From positions 23,992 to 87,991 of the forward strand of contig CANNBA010000010.1 in the NCBI GenBank assembly GCA_947502765.1: a stretch of DNA of 64,000 bases, given 5' to 3'. This document shows, one piece after another, positions 9,295 through 17,359 of this stretch. Source of the DNA: BACL11 sp945865535. GTDB lineage: Bacteria; Bacteroidota; Bacteroidia; Flavobacteriales; BACL11. The position numbers were made by a program, and so were the translations under genes. Under the pieces are notes generated by a model that was given only the letters and a program-made list of their open reading frames with translations, was not told the DNA's origin and did no database searches. Position 1 is the stretch's first letter. Each line of letters opens with the position of its first letter.

Positions 9295-9784
9295 AATTAT
9301 TGTAACCGGCCCTGAAAGTTGTGGTAAAACTACTTTATCCCAAGCACTTTCTAATCATTTTAAAATTCCATTTTCAAAAGAATATGCTCGTGAATATCTT
9401 CAAGAATTGGGTAGAGATTATTCCCAAGAAGATTTAATTACCATTGCAAAAAAGCAATTAGAATTCGAGCAAGATATACAACTATTAGACACTGATTTAA
9501 TTACTATTAAAATCTGGAGCAATTACAAATATAGCAGTTGCGATAAGTGGATAGTAGAGCGAATTGAAAAACAAAAATCTGAAAACAGATTCTATCTGTT
9601 ATGTAAGCCTGACATTGCTTGGGAGGCAGATCCATTAAGAGAAAATCCTACAAATAGAATGGAACTTTTTGAACTTTACAAAAAAGAACTTGAAAATCTA
9701 AATCATAGTTACTATATAGTAGAAGGAGAAAAAAGAGATTTGGCTGTCATTTTAAAAATAGTAGCTAAAAAATTCTTTATTTAA
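9287..9784 (+). CDS. NadR-like P-loop kinase (ribosylnicotinamide-kinase-like ATPase)
   Basis: A cytosolic P-loop ATPase of 165 residues matching the C-terminal kinase domain of NadR, which phosphorylates nicotinamide riboside after uptake. The Walker A is TGPESCGKTT at residues 6-15. It is followed by FSKEYAREYLQELGRDYS (the substrate-side region), a Walker-B-like LLDTDLITIKIWS, and CKPDIAWEADPLRENP. The NadR repressor and adenylyltransferase domains are absent. The ATG at 9287 overlaps the last codons of the transporter gene, so the two are translationally coupled. This supports a transport-and-trap pair. Confidence 0.85.
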   Translation: MAKIIVTGPESCGKTTLSQALSNHFKIPFSKEYAREYLQELGRDYSQEDLITIAKKQLEFEQDIQLLDTDLITIKIWSNYKYSSCDKWIVERIEKQKSENRFYLLCKPDIAWEADPLRENPTNRMELFELYKKELENLNHSYYIVEGEKRDLAVILKIVAKKFFI

Positions 9785-9803
9785 AATCTAATTGTATTTT
9801 TGT

Positions 9804-9883
9804 CCTATCTTAAAAGGGGTGCCCAAAAGGCTGAGATTACACCCATTGAACCTGATCTGGTAATTCAGAATAGGGAAATGAGT
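9804..9883 (+). promoter_or_regulatory. TPP (THI element) riboswitch
   Basis: The conserved thi-box segments appear in order: GGGGTGCCC at 9816, GGCTGAGATTACACCC from 9829, TTGAACCTGATCTGG from 9846, and the closing AGGGAA at 9872. A candidate P1 helix is CCTAT (9804-9808) with ATAGG (9870-9874). A -7 box TATTTTTG lies at 9795-9802. Downstream, ACCCC at 9908-9912 can pair with the aptamer's GGGGT at 9816-9820. AACAAG/CTTGTT (9897-9902, 9919-9924) can form a stem just before the start codons. Together these suggest a switch acting on translation or early elongation. It controls the TonB receptor that follows. Confidence 0.93.
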
Positions 9884-9946
9884 CGACATTAAATAAAACA
9901 AGCAGTAACCCCATTCTACTTGTTAATGTTAACTGAAAAATTAAAA

Positions 9947-12148
9947 ATGTTTAGCAAAAAAGTAAGTTTTATTCTATTATTAGGATTCCCATTTATCAGC
10001 TTTTCCCAACAGCCAATTGATTCCGTGCAAATCACAAAAATTTTGAATGAAGTAAATGTGAATGCCTTAAGAGCAGTAGAAAAAACACCAGTTGCTTTTA
10101 CAAATATAAGCAAACCCGAAATTGAAAAAGGAAATTTAGGGCAAGATTTGCCTTACATTATTTCACTCACCCCATCAGTTGTTACAACTTCTGATGCAGG
10201 AGCAGGAATTGGCTACACAGGTTTTCGTGTAAGAGGTTCTGATCCGACAAGAATTAATGTTACAGTTAACGGAATTCCTTTAAATGATTCGGAAAGCCTA
10301 GGAGTTTGGTGGGTAAATATCCCTGATTTCACCTCATCAGTTGAGAATATTCAAATACAAAGAGGTGTAGGAACTTCAACAAATGGAGCAAGTGCTTTTG
10401 GAGCTTCTGTAAATCTACAAACAGATGGGGTAAGCAAAAAACCATACTTTTTGACAAACAATACTTTTGGAAGTTATTTTACACTTAAAAACAATATCGA
10501 ATTTGGGACAGGACTTCTTGATAATAAATTTAATTTTGATGGGCGTTTATCAAAAATAAGATCTGATGGATATATCGATCGAGCAACTTCAAACTTACAA
10601 TCAATGTATTTGCAAGGAACTTATTTTGGAGAAAGTGCTGTGATAAAAACCCTTATGTTTACTGGATACGAGCGCACTTACCAAGCTTGGAATGGCGTTC
10701 CTTTAAATTATTTAGACACTAATAGAACTTTTAACTCTTACACCTATCAAAATGAAGTAGATGATTACAAACAGTCGCACTATCAGCTCCATTACAGCAA
10801 GCAAATGAGTACTACTACTCATTTTAATATTGCACTTCATTACACTAATGGCGAAGGATATTATGAACAAGAAAAATTGGAAGAAAAATTTGCAGATTAC
10901 GGCTTGGAAAACATCATCATAGCAAATGATACAATTTCTACAACTGATTTAATAAGAAGAAAATGGCTTAACAATGATTTTGGCGGTTTTACTTACTCAT
11001 TACATCATAAAATGGGTGCTATTGATTTGATTTTAGGTGGTGCAAACAACAGTTATTCTGGTCAACATTACGGAAATATAATTTGGGCCGAATATGCTTC
11101 AAATGCTGATTTTAATCATCAATACTATTGGAACAAAGCTGAAAAATGGGATCATAATTTTTATGCAAAAGCAAACTATAAATACTCAGAGGCTACTAAC
11201 TTCTATCTTGATTTACAAAGAAGAAGAATGGACTATATTTTTGAAGGTTTAGACGAAAACGGAAACTCAGCACTCCAAAAAGTTTCTTTGGCTTTTTTCA
11301 ATCCTAAATTTGGTTTATTTCATGATTTGAACGAAACTCAATCTGTGTATGCCTCATTTGGAGTGGCCAATAAAGAACCAAATAGAAATGATTATGTAGA
11401 AAGTACTCCAAACTCACGACCTGAGCACGAAACACTTTATGACACAGAAATTGGATACAAGCAAAAAGGTAAGAAATTAAATTTAGGAGTGAATATATAT
11501 CACATGAATTATAAAAACCAATTGGCACTAACAGGCCAAATAAATGATGTTGGGGCTTATACCCATACTAATATTGATCAGTCGTACAGAAAAGGAATTG
11601 AACTGGAAGCCACTTACAAGTTAACTAATAAAATAACTTGGGAAGGAAACATGACCCTTAGCCAAAATAAAATTATTAGTCATACAGCTTACATTGACAA
11701 TTGGGATACTTGGGGGCAAGAAACTGTTGATTATGAAAATACAGATTTGGCTTTTTCTCCTAATATAATCTGGGCTTCAATGCTCAATTATAAATTCACA
11801 AAAACTACTTCTATTGATTTTATCAGCAAGTATGTTGGAGAGCAGTTTATTGACAACACTTCATCAAAAGACAGAATGCTTGATGATTATTTAGTAAATA
11901 ATTTGCGCGTAACTTATCTGTGGAATAGCAAGATTTTCAAAACTGCTAAGCTAACTTTACAAGTAAATAATTTACTGAATAATGAATATGTAGCCAATGC
12001 TTGGGTATATCGTTTTATAGCTGATGGTTGGGATCCAAGAGAAAGTGATCCTTATGTAAATGCTGATAGCGAAAGAGGATACAATATGGCTGGATATTTT
12101 CCTCAGGCCACTCGCAACTATTTATTAGGAATTACATTAGGATTTTAA
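9947..12148 (+). CDS. TPP-riboswitch-controlled TonB-dependent receptor (probable thiamine or precursor receptor)
   Basis: An outer-membrane receptor of 734 residues with signal peptide MFSKKVSFILLLGFPFISFS. It has a plug domain (LPYIISLTPSVVTTSDAGAG, FRVRGSDPTRINVTVNGIPL, IQIQRGVGTSTNGASAFGAS) and a barrel ending in LGITLGF. It lacks the N-terminal carboxypeptidase-regulatory domain of the receptor at 25-3732. The TPP riboswitch directly upstream points to thiamine or a thiamine precursor as ligand, as reported for the Bacteroidetes omr1-type receptors. Start codons at 9926 (ATG) and 9920 (TTG) are in frame. I prefer the ATG at 9947 because the signal peptide begins there. Confidence 0.9.
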   Translation: MFSKKVSFILLLGFPFISFSQQPIDSVQITKILNEVNVNALRAVEKTPVAFTNISKPEIEKGNLGQDLPYIISLTPSVVTTSDAGAGIGYTGFRVRGSDPTRINVTVNGIPLNDSESLGVWWVNIPDFTSSVENIQIQRGVGTSTNGASAFGASVNLQTDGVSKKPYFLTNNTFGSYFTLKNNIEFGTGLLDNKFNFDGRLSKIRSDGYIDRATSNLQSMYLQGTYFGESAVIKTLMFTGYERTYQAWNGVPLNYLDTNRTFNSYTYQNEVDDYKQSHYQLHYSKQMSTTTHFNIALHYTNGEGYYEQEKLEEKFADYGLENIIIANDTISTTDLIRRKWLNNDFGGFTYSLHHKMGAIDLILGGANNSYSGQHYGNIIWAEYASNADFNHQYYWNKAEKWDHNFYAKANYKYSEATNFYLDLQRRRMDYIFEGLDENGNSALQKVSLAFFNPKFGLFHDLNETQSVYASFGVANKEPNRNDYVESTPNSRPEHETLYDTEIGYKQKGKKLNLGVNIYHMNYKNQLALTGQINDVGAYTHTNIDQSYRKGIELEATYKLTNKITWEGNMTLSQNKIISHTAYIDNWDTWGQETVDYENTDLAFSPNIIWASMLNYKFTKTTSIDFISKYVGEQFIDNTSSKDRMLDDYLVNNLRVTYLWNSKIFKTAKLTLQVNNLLNNEYVANAWVYRFIADGWDPRESDPYVNADSERGYNMAGYFPQATRNYLLGITLGF

Positions 12149-12207
12149 ACTGCTTGCTAAAAATTCAATATTCAGTTAATATCCGTTAATTGAACCTACT
12201 TTTTTAT

Positions 12208-12215
12208 TACTTTTG
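12208..12215 (+). promoter_or_regulatory. Candidate -7 promoter box for the DUF4290-murA operon
   Basis: TACTTTTG matches TAnnTTTG and lies 17 nt upstream of the ATG at 12233. A TTG at 12190-12192 is a possible but closely spaced -33 element. Confidence 0.4.
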
Positions 12216-12232
12216 TAAACAAATAAATTTTC

Positions 12233-12856
12233 ATGCAATACAATACAGCAAAAGAGCATCTTACTATGCCAGAATATGGCAGAAATGTACAAACCATGAT
12301 TAATCATGCTATTAGTCTTTCGGACAAAAAGAAACAACAAGAATGTGTAGATGCAATTATTGCTTTTATGGGGCAAATGAATCCACATTTGCGTGATGTA
12401 AAAGAGTTCACTCATAAACTTTGGGCTCATTTACATATCATGTCGAATTTTAAACTAAATGTAGAATCTCCTTATCCTAAACCTGAAGTAGAAAAGTTAG
12501 CTGAGAAGCCAGATCCAATGAAATATCCAGGAAACAACATCAAATTCTCATATTACGGAAGTACAATTCCAACTATGATTGAAACTGCCCTAACTCTTAA
12601 AGGAATGGAGAAAGAAATTATAACAGGTATGATAGCTAATCAAATGAAAAAATCTTATATCCTATTTAATGAAAGTTCAGTAGATAATAATATTATTCGA
12701 TTACATCTAAATCAGTTATCAAATGGGAGTTTAGAACTTGCTTCTGATTTTGAGTTCATTCGTTCAGCATCTGTAAGATCAGAAGGGGCTAATAATAGTA
12801 AAAAAAATAATGGCAAAAAGAAACCTTTTAAGAAAAACAATAAAAAGCCAAATTAG
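12233..12856 (+). CDS. DUF4290 domain-containing protein
   Basis: A 207-residue protein of unknown function, conserved in Bacteroidetes and typically placed directly before murA, as here. The DUF4290 core spans about residues 3-185. Recognisable stretches are MPEYGRNVQTMINHAISL, FMGQMNPHLRDVKEFTHKLW and PMKYPGNNIKFSYYGSTI. It ends in a Lys/Asn-rich low-complexity tail (KKNNGKKKPFKKNNKKPN) that could contact nucleic acid or polyanion. There is no signal peptide or membrane segment, so it is cytosolic. Its stop codon abuts the murA start (TAGATG), so the two are coupled, hinting at a role tied to cell-wall precursor synthesis. Confidence 0.88.
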   Translation: MQYNTAKEHLTMPEYGRNVQTMINHAISLSDKKKQQECVDAIIAFMGQMNPHLRDVKEFTHKLWAHLHIMSNFKLNVESPYPKPEVEKLAEKPDPMKYPGNNIKFSYYGSTIPTMIETALTLKGMEKEIITGMIANQMKKSYILFNESSVDNNIIRLHLNQLSNGSLELASDFEFIRSASVRSEGANNSKKNNGKKKPFKKNNKKPN

Positions 12857-14164
12857 ATGACAACATTTAAAGTAAAAGGAGGAGTTAAGCTAAAAGGAGA
12901 TCTGCATCCACAAGGAGCAAAAAATGAAGCGTTACAAGTATTGTGCGCAGTACTACTAACGCCTGAGGAAGTAATAATGCAAAATGTACCTAACATCAGT
13001 GATGTAAACATCCTCATTGACCTTTTGCGTGATTTGAATGTTCGTGTAAAAAAATTGGATGAAACTTCTTACAGTTTTACAGCTATCAAAGTAGATATTG
13101 ATTATTTATCCTCTGATGCTTACAAAACAAAAAGTAGCCGCATTAGAGGATCAATTATGATGGTAGGACCACTTTTAGCCCGTTATGGGAAAGGTTATAT
13201 TCCAAGACCTGGAGGAGATAAAATTGGAAGAAGAAGATTAGATACTCACTTCATAGGATTTGAAAATTTAGGAGCTAAATTTGTTTATGATAGTAAAGAA
13301 GAATTTTACCGTGTAACTGCCAAAAACTTAAAAGGGGCGTATATGTTGCTTGATGAAGCCTCAGTAACTGGTACTGCTAACATCATTATGACGGCAGTTA
13401 TGGCAAAAGGCAAAACAACTATTTACAATGCTGCTTGCGAGCCTTATTTGCAACAATTGTGCAAAATGCTTAACTCCATGGGAGCAAAAATAACTGGTGT
13501 TGGATCAAACTTAATTACTATTGAGGGGGTTAAATATTTAGGAGGATGTACTCATAGAATTTTACCTGATATGATTGAAATTGGTTCCTTTATAGGGCTT
13601 GCGGCAATCACAAAATCAGAAATTACTATTAAGAATGTCGCTTATGATGAACTGGGTGTTATTCCTTCTGTTTTTGCTAAATTAGGAATCAAGATGGAAC
13701 GAAAAGGAGATGATATTTTCATTCCATCACAAGATAGTTATGAAATACAATCTTTTATTGATGGCTCTATATTAACAATCTCTGACGCCCCATGGCCAGG
13801 ATTTACCCCTGATTTATTGAGTATTATTTTGGTAGTAGCTTCACAGGCAAAAGGGAGTGTCCTTATTCATCAAAAAATGTTTGAATCTCGCCTTTTCTTT
13901 GTGGACAAATTAATTGATATGGGAGCTCAAATTATTTTATGTGACCCACACAGAGCAACTGTAATTGGATTGAATCATCAATTTAAGTTTAAGCCTACAA
14001 AAATGAGCTCTCCTGATATTAGAGCGGGGGTTTCTTTGCTTTTAGCTGCCCTGGCTGCTGATGGAGAAAGCACCATTGATAATGTAGAGCAAATTGATAG
14101 AGGATATCAAAATATTGACACTAGATTAAATGCTATTGGTGCTCAAATTACTAGAATCGATTAA
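12857..14164 (+). CDS. murA: UDP-N-acetylglucosamine 1-carboxyvinyltransferase
   Basis: It catalyses the first committed step of peptidoglycan synthesis: transfer of enolpyruvate from PEP to UDP-GlcNAc, in the cytosol. The 435 residues match the family. Signatures are the N-terminal GDLHPQGAKNEALQVLCAVL (Lys-Asn of the active site), RPGGDKIGRRRLDTH, and the C-terminal MSSPDIRAGVSLLLAALAADG (active-site Asp and Arg). The residue equivalent to the catalytic Cys115 of E. coli MurA is Asp (about residue 121, in PGGDKIG). That substitution is known to give intrinsic fosfomycin insensitivity in other MurA enzymes. Confidence 0.96.
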   Translation: MTTFKVKGGVKLKGDLHPQGAKNEALQVLCAVLLTPEEVIMQNVPNISDVNILIDLLRDLNVRVKKLDETSYSFTAIKVDIDYLSSDAYKTKSSRIRGSIMMVGPLLARYGKGYIPRPGGDKIGRRRLDTHFIGFENLGAKFVYDSKEEFYRVTAKNLKGAYMLLDEASVTGTANIIMTAVMAKGKTTIYNAACEPYLQQLCKMLNSMGAKITGVGSNLITIEGVKYLGGCTHRILPDMIEIGSFIGLAAITKSEITIKNVAYDELGVIPSVFAKLGIKMERKGDDIFIPSQDSYEIQSFIDGSILTISDAPWPGFTPDLLSIILVVASQAKGSVLIHQKMFESRLFFVDKLIDMGAQIILCDPHRATVIGLNHQFKFKPTKMSSPDIRAGVSLLLAALAADGESTIDNVEQIDRGYQNIDTRLNAIGAQITRID

Positions 14165-14194
14165 TTAATCTTAACAACCATAATTTACTAAACC

Positions 14195-14707
14195 ATGAAA
14201 AAACTACTAGCTTTTATAGCAATCAATTGCTTAATTATTAACTTATCCTTTGGACAAGAAGTAGGCCTAAAGATAGGTGACATTGCGCCTGAATTAGCAT
14301 ACAATAATCCTAAAGGAGTAAAAATGAAACTCTCTAGCTTAAAAGGAAAATTAGTGCTTATTGATTTTTGGGCAAGTTGGTGTGGGCCGTGCAGAAGAGA
14401 AAATCCAAATATTGTAGATGCCTACAAAAAATATACTAAAACAACATTCAAAAATGGGAAAGGATTTGAAGTTTTTTCTTTATCCTTAGACAGCAAGCAA
14501 GACGCCTGGGTAAAAGCGATTAATGACGATCAATTATTTTGGCAGTACCATGTTTCTGATTTAGGAGGATGGCAGTCAGAAGGATCTAATAGATACGGAA
14601 TTCGTTCCATACCAAGTAATGTATTGATTGATGGCAAGGGGATTATTATTGCTCGCGACCTAAAAGGTCAGGATTTACACCAATTTCTAGAAAGATCTAA
14701 AAAATAA
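14195..14707 (+). CDS. TlpA/ResA-like exported thiol-disulfide oxidoreductase
   Basis: A 170-residue thioredoxin-fold protein with a signal peptide (MKKLLAFIAINCLIINLSFG), so it acts in the periplasm. The redox motif is WASWCGPCRRENPN near residues 64-77. The cis-Pro region is RSIPSNVLIDGKG. The AhpC/TSA-Redoxin-type opening (LKIGDIAPELAYNNPKG) and the insert before the cis-Pro place it with TlpA/ResA rather than cytosolic thioredoxins. It may reduce apocytochrome c or other periplasmic thiols. The start is 31 bp after murA. No cytochrome maturation gene is next to it; a DsbD-type electron donor is encoded at 52365-54296. Confidence 0.9.
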   Translation: MKKLLAFIAINCLIINLSFGQEVGLKIGDIAPELAYNNPKGVKMKLSSLKGKLVLIDFWASWCGPCRRENPNIVDAYKKYTKTTFKNGKGFEVFSLSLDSKQDAWVKAINDDQLFWQYHVSDLGGWQSEGSNRYGIRSIPSNVLIDGKGIIIARDLKGQDLHQFLERSKK

Positions 14708-14778
14708 ACTGCCAAATTGTCTTTTTATCCCTTTTGGCAAAATATTTGCACTAGCATATTGGTGTAAAAAAATATACA

Positions 14779-15336
14779 ATGAACAAGAAAAAAAATAAAG
14801 CCCAAAAAATTACTGACGAAACAATTAATACTGAAGTAGAAAAAACTGAAGAAAAAGTTAGTAATGATGAAGATATAAATGAAGAAGAAATAAAAATTCC
14901 TATAACAACTGAAGAGCTTTTAGCTATAGAGAAAGATAAAAACTTGCGACTATTTGCTGAGTTTGAAAATTTTAGAAAAAGGACTGCCAGAGAAAGAATG
15001 GAACTTTTCAGCACTGCCAATAAGGACATAATGACTATTTTACTGCCAATTCTTGATAATTTTGAGCGCTCCATAAAAGCCAATAATTATGCTGATGATG
15101 ATGGTTCTGTTTTAATCTACAAACAACTAAAATCAGAACTTACAAAAAAAGGACTTACCCAAATGGAGGATCCAATTGGAAAAACACTTGACACTGATTT
15201 TCATGAGGCAATAACCAATATTCCTGCGCTAACAGATGCTGATAAAGGAAAAATAATGGATGTTATTGAAAAAGGATATTTACTAGGGGATAAGGTATTG
15301 CGTTACGCCAAAGTAGTAGTAGCAAATAAAGAATAA
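14779..15336 (+). CDS. grpE: Nucleotide exchange factor GrpE
   Basis: The protein has 185 residues. It releases ADP from DnaK so that the chaperone cycle can turn over. It has a highly charged disordered N-terminus (residues 1-45, Lys/Glu-rich), a long coiled coil (LAIEKDKNLRLFAEFENFRK), and the C-terminal beta domain with the family signature DTDFHEAITNIPALTDADKG and GYLLGDKVLRYAKVVVA. It lies 3 bp upstream of dnaJ and forms an operon with it. dnaK is not in the window. Confidence 0.96.
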   Translation: MNKKKNKAQKITDETINTEVEKTEEKVSNDEDINEEEIKIPITTEELLAIEKDKNLRLFAEFENFRKRTARERMELFSTANKDIMTILLPILDNFERSIKANNYADDDGSVLIYKQLKSELTKKGLTQMEDPIGKTLDTDFHEAITNIPALTDADKGKIMDVIEKGYLLGDKVLRYAKVVVANKE

Positions 15337-15339
15337 ACC

Positions 15340-16458
15340 ATGTCAAAAAAAGATTATTACGAAACCTTAGGAGTAAGTAGAAATGCTGATGCAAAAGAAG
15401 TAAAGAAAGCATACAGACAACTAGCCATACAATACCACCCAGATAAAAACCCAAATAACAAAGCAGCTGAAGAAAAATTTAAAGAGGCGGCTGAGGCTTA
15501 TGATGTATTAAGCAATCCTCAAAAGAAACAAAAATACGATCAGTTCGGGCACGCAGGGATGGGTGGCGCAGCAGGAGGAGGCTTTGGTGGAGGAGGCATG
15601 AATATGGATGATATTTTTAGTCAATTTGGCGACATATTTGGAGGTGGCGGTTTTGGAGGTTTTGGTGGAGGAGGAAGTAGAGGCAGGCGAGTGGTAAAAG
15701 GAACAAACCTCAGGATTCAATTATCATTAAATTTACAAGAAGTAGCTGAAGGAGTTGAAAAGAAAATAAAAGTTAGCCGATTGGTAAATGCTGAAGGAGT
15801 TACATATACTACTTGTAATACTTGCCATGGCAGTGGACAAATTACTAGAATTAGCAATACCATTTTAGGGCAAATGCAAACCCAAAGTACCTGCCCACAT
15901 TGTAATGGGAATGGTAAAATCATTAATAAGCGACCATCTGGAACAGATGCCAATGGGATGCTCAAAGAAAGCGAAACTGTAAAAATTACCATTCCTGCCG
16001 GAGTTGAAGATGGTATGCAGCTAAAAGTAAGTGGGAAAGGAAATGCAGCTCCATTTGAGGGGGTCAATGGGGATTTAATTGTGCTTATTGCTATTGAAGA
16101 GCATGACAAATTAATTCGTGACGGTCAAAATTTACATTATGATCATTATATCAGCTTTTCTGATGCTGCCCTTGGTACTTCCTCTGAAATTCCAACAGTA
16201 ACAGGAAAAGTTAAAATCAAACTTGAAGAAGGGATTCAAAGTGGCAAGATTTTAAGATTAAAAGGAAAAGGATTGCCTTCGGTAAATAGTTATGGAAATG
16301 GAGATTTACTCATACATATTAATGTCTGGACTCCTCAAAACTTATCCAAAAAAGAAAAGAACTTTTTTGAAGAAAGTAAAAAATCAGATACCTTTACTCC
16401 AAATCCTACACTAAAGGATAAATCCTTTTTTGATCGGGTAAAAGAAATGTTTGGCTAA
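15340..16458 (+). CDS. dnaJ: Chaperone protein DnaJ with a reduced zinc-binding domain
   Basis: A 372-residue co-chaperone that delivers substrates to DnaK and stimulates its ATPase. It has a J domain (KDYYETLGVSRNADAKEVKK, HPD at QYHPDKNPNN) and a Gly/Phe-rich linker (about residues 68-110). The central region has only two of the usual four CxxCxGxG repeats (CNTCHGSG near residue 158, CPHCNGNG near residue 185), followed by the C-terminal beta domains (IPAGVEDGMQLKVSGKGN). Repeats 1 and 4, which form zinc centre I, are gone. The second zinc centre is intact. This reduced form is seen in other flavobacterial DnaJ proteins. The ABC transporter pair begins 4 bp downstream. Confidence 0.95.
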   Translation: MSKKDYYETLGVSRNADAKEVKKAYRQLAIQYHPDKNPNNKAAEEKFKEAAEAYDVLSNPQKKQKYDQFGHAGMGGAAGGGFGGGGMNMDDIFSQFGDIFGGGGFGGFGGGGSRGRRVVKGTNLRIQLSLNLQEVAEGVEKKIKVSRLVNAEGVTYTTCNTCHGSGQITRISNTILGQMQTQSTCPHCNGNGKIINKRPSGTDANGMLKESETVKITIPAGVEDGMQLKVSGKGNAAPFEGVNGDLIVLIAIEEHDKLIRDGQNLHYDHYISFSDAALGTSSEIPTVTGKVKIKLEEGIQSGKILRLKGKGLPSVNSYGNGDLLIHINVWTPQNLSKKEKNFFEESKKSDTFTPNPTLKDKSFFDRVKEMFG

Positions 16459-16462
16459 AATT

Positions 16463-17359
16463 ATGAAAGAAAATCTCCTTATAGTAAAAGATGTTGTTAA
16501 ACAATATGGAAATTATACAGCCCTGACTAATGTCAATATTACAGTTCCTAAAGGAAGTGTTTATGGATTGCTAGGTCCTAATGGGGCTGGCAAAACCACC
16601 TTGATGCGTATCATTAATCAAATTACTGCCCCAGATAGTGGAGAAGTGATTTTTGATGGGGAAAAATTACAACAACATCATATTGCTGATATTGGCTACA
16701 TGCCAGAGGAAAGAGGGCTCTACAAAAAGATGAAAGTTGGGGAGCAAGCGCTTTACTTAGCCCAACTTAAAGGAATGAGCTACAATGAAGCCCTTGAAAA
16801 ACTTAAATGCTGGTTTGAAAAGTTAGATATCCTTACTTGGTGGGATAAAAAAGTAGAGGAACTCAGTAAGGGTATGGCTCAAAAAATTCAGTTTGTAGTA
16901 ACAGTAATACACGAACCCAAGCTTTTGATTTTTGACGAGCCATTTTCAGGCTTTGATCCAATAAATGCGGCAATAATTAGAAAAGAAATTGTAAATCTAA
17001 GTCAAAAAGGAACAACTATTATCTTCTCCACTCACAGAATGGAATCAGTAGAGGAAATTTGCGATCATATTGCGCTTATTAATAAATCTAAAACAATATT
17101 AGAAGGTACAATTGAAAGCATAAAAGAACAATTTACAACTAATAATTATGAAGTAATACTTAAAAATGGGGAATTACAAAATACTGATTTATATGATTTA
17201 ATCTCTAGTAAAAAAGATACATTCCGTATTTTATTAAAAGAGGCAGTGAGCGGAAAAGAGGCTTTGCATTATATCAATACAAATTATGATGTAATGTCTT
17301 TTAAAAAAGAAAGCCCAACTATGGAAGAAATTTTTATTAAAGCTGTGAACAATGCATAA
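16463..17359 (+). CDS. ABC transporter ATP-binding protein (NatA-like)
   Basis: A 298-residue ATPase of an ABC-2 type exporter. It has Walker A LLGPNGAGKTTLMRI near residue 40, Q-loop region QITAPDSG, ABC signature ELSKGMAQKIQF near residue 138, Walker B PKLLIFDEPFSGFDP, and the switch His in IFSTHRMES. It also has a C-terminal extension of about 90 residues typical of NatA-type subunits that pair with a separate permease. The start is the ATG at 16463; the TTG at 16451 overlaps dnaJ and is less likely. It overlaps the permease gene by 8 bp. The substrate is unknown; relatives export Na+ or drugs. Confidence 0.92.
   Translation: MKENLLIVKDVVKQYGNYTALTNVNITVPKGSVYGLLGPNGAGKTTLMRIINQITAPDSGEVIFDGEKLQQHHIADIGYMPEERGLYKKMKVGEQALYLAQLKGMSYNEALEKLKCWFEKLDILTWWDKKVEELSKGMAQKIQFVVTVIHEPKLLIFDEPFSGFDPINAAIIRKEIVNLSQKGTTIIFSTHRMESVEEICDHIALINKSKTILEGTIESIKEQFTTNNYEVILKNGELQNTDLYDLISSKKDTFRILLKEAVSGKEALHYINTNYDVMSFKKESPTMEEIFIKAVNNA

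Noticed and set aside
15508..16109. Antisense open frames within dnaJ, secA, infB and other long genes considered as genes
   Set aside because: They are shadows of strongly conserved coding sequence, low in complexity, and without start or promoter context.
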